In this document: piece after piece, positions 63,999 to 64,000 of the stretch
How positions within the stretch are numbered: position 1 is the first letter of the stretch
Layout: each line of letters opens with the position of its first letter
Notes under the pieces: model-generated
What the model saw: the letters and a program-made list of their open reading frames with translations, nothing else
Databases searched by the model: none
Told to the model about the DNA's origin: nothing
Translations under genes and position numbers: made by a program
Assembly (NCBI GenBank): GCA_022820945.1
Contig: JAJEEP010000098.1
Coordinates: 45,358-109,357 of the forward strand
Direction: 5' to 3'
DNA: 64,000 nt
Source of the DNA: Alphaproteobacteria bacterium
GTDB lineage: Bacteria > Pseudomonadota > Alphaproteobacteria > UBA828

Positions 63999-64000
63999 GC

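Overview
The window is about 64 kb of GC-rich, densely packed chromosomal DNA from an alphaproteobacterium. The main evidence is a gcrA cell-cycle regulator, the DUF2062-acpS-lepB-rnc-era block, the TPR-bamB-der block, an ETF-QO-TPR-ispE block and many ABC uptake systems. A Rhodospirillales-like, aerobic, metabolically versatile organism is my inference from gene content. No rRNA, CRISPR array, insertion sequence or prophage was seen.

Layout. 0-4.4 kb: tail of a cytochrome c, a small membrane protein, an MFS carrier, an alpha/beta hydrolase and an NCS2 nucleobase permease with an unusual soluble C-terminal domain. 4.5-8.1 kb (minus): DUF2062-acpS-lepB-rnc-era. 8.4-13.5 kb: gcrA, an Mpo1-like protein, a thioredoxin-fold protein and TPR-bamB-der. 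13.5-20.8 kb: an acyl-CoA ligase, then a tungsten-type aldehyde oxidoreductase operon (CoxS-like 2Fe-2S protein, AorA, AorB, AorC, MoaD-like carrier, an unknown 95-aa protein, an SRPBCC protein). 20.7-23 kb (minus): def-fmt-truA behind a good sigma-70-like promoter.

23-38.4 kb is a catabolic and uptake region: enoyl-CoA hydratase, amidase, a sugar-type ABC importer (minus), and a divergent branched-chain-amino-acid-type ABC importer (plus) run on into a MetE-family protein and a hydantoinase-B-like protein, followed by a luciferase-like oxidoreductase. 38.5-41 kb holds an HpnA-like epimerase, a CDP-alcohol phosphatidyltransferase and a divergent cytidylyltransferase, which together look like a polar-lipid headgroup module, then an orphan antitoxin. 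41-52 kb: a second LLM oxidoreductase, an M48 protease, a nuclease-like lipid-free secreted protein, a second solitary HyuB, a secreted hydrolase, ETF-QO, a TPR protein and ispE. 52-55.5 kb: DUF6508 and a histidine kinase with two response regulators, one carrying a degenerate second receiver. 55.5-64 kb: D-cysteine desulfhydrase-like enzyme, ABC-F ATPase, two small enzymes, a gamma-glutamyltransferase-family protein, an SDR lacking its usual catalytic residues, a His-rich exported protein behind a tandem 8-mer repeat, tRNA-Arg(ACG) and the end of a polyamine-type ABC transporter.

The most interesting parts are the AOR operon with its orphan CoxS and unknown partners, the lipid-headgroup trio, the transporter-MetE-HyuB module, the NCS2 permease fusion, and rnc, which has no ATG/GTG/TTG start near its conserved N-terminus. 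All names come from reading motifs; no database search was run.
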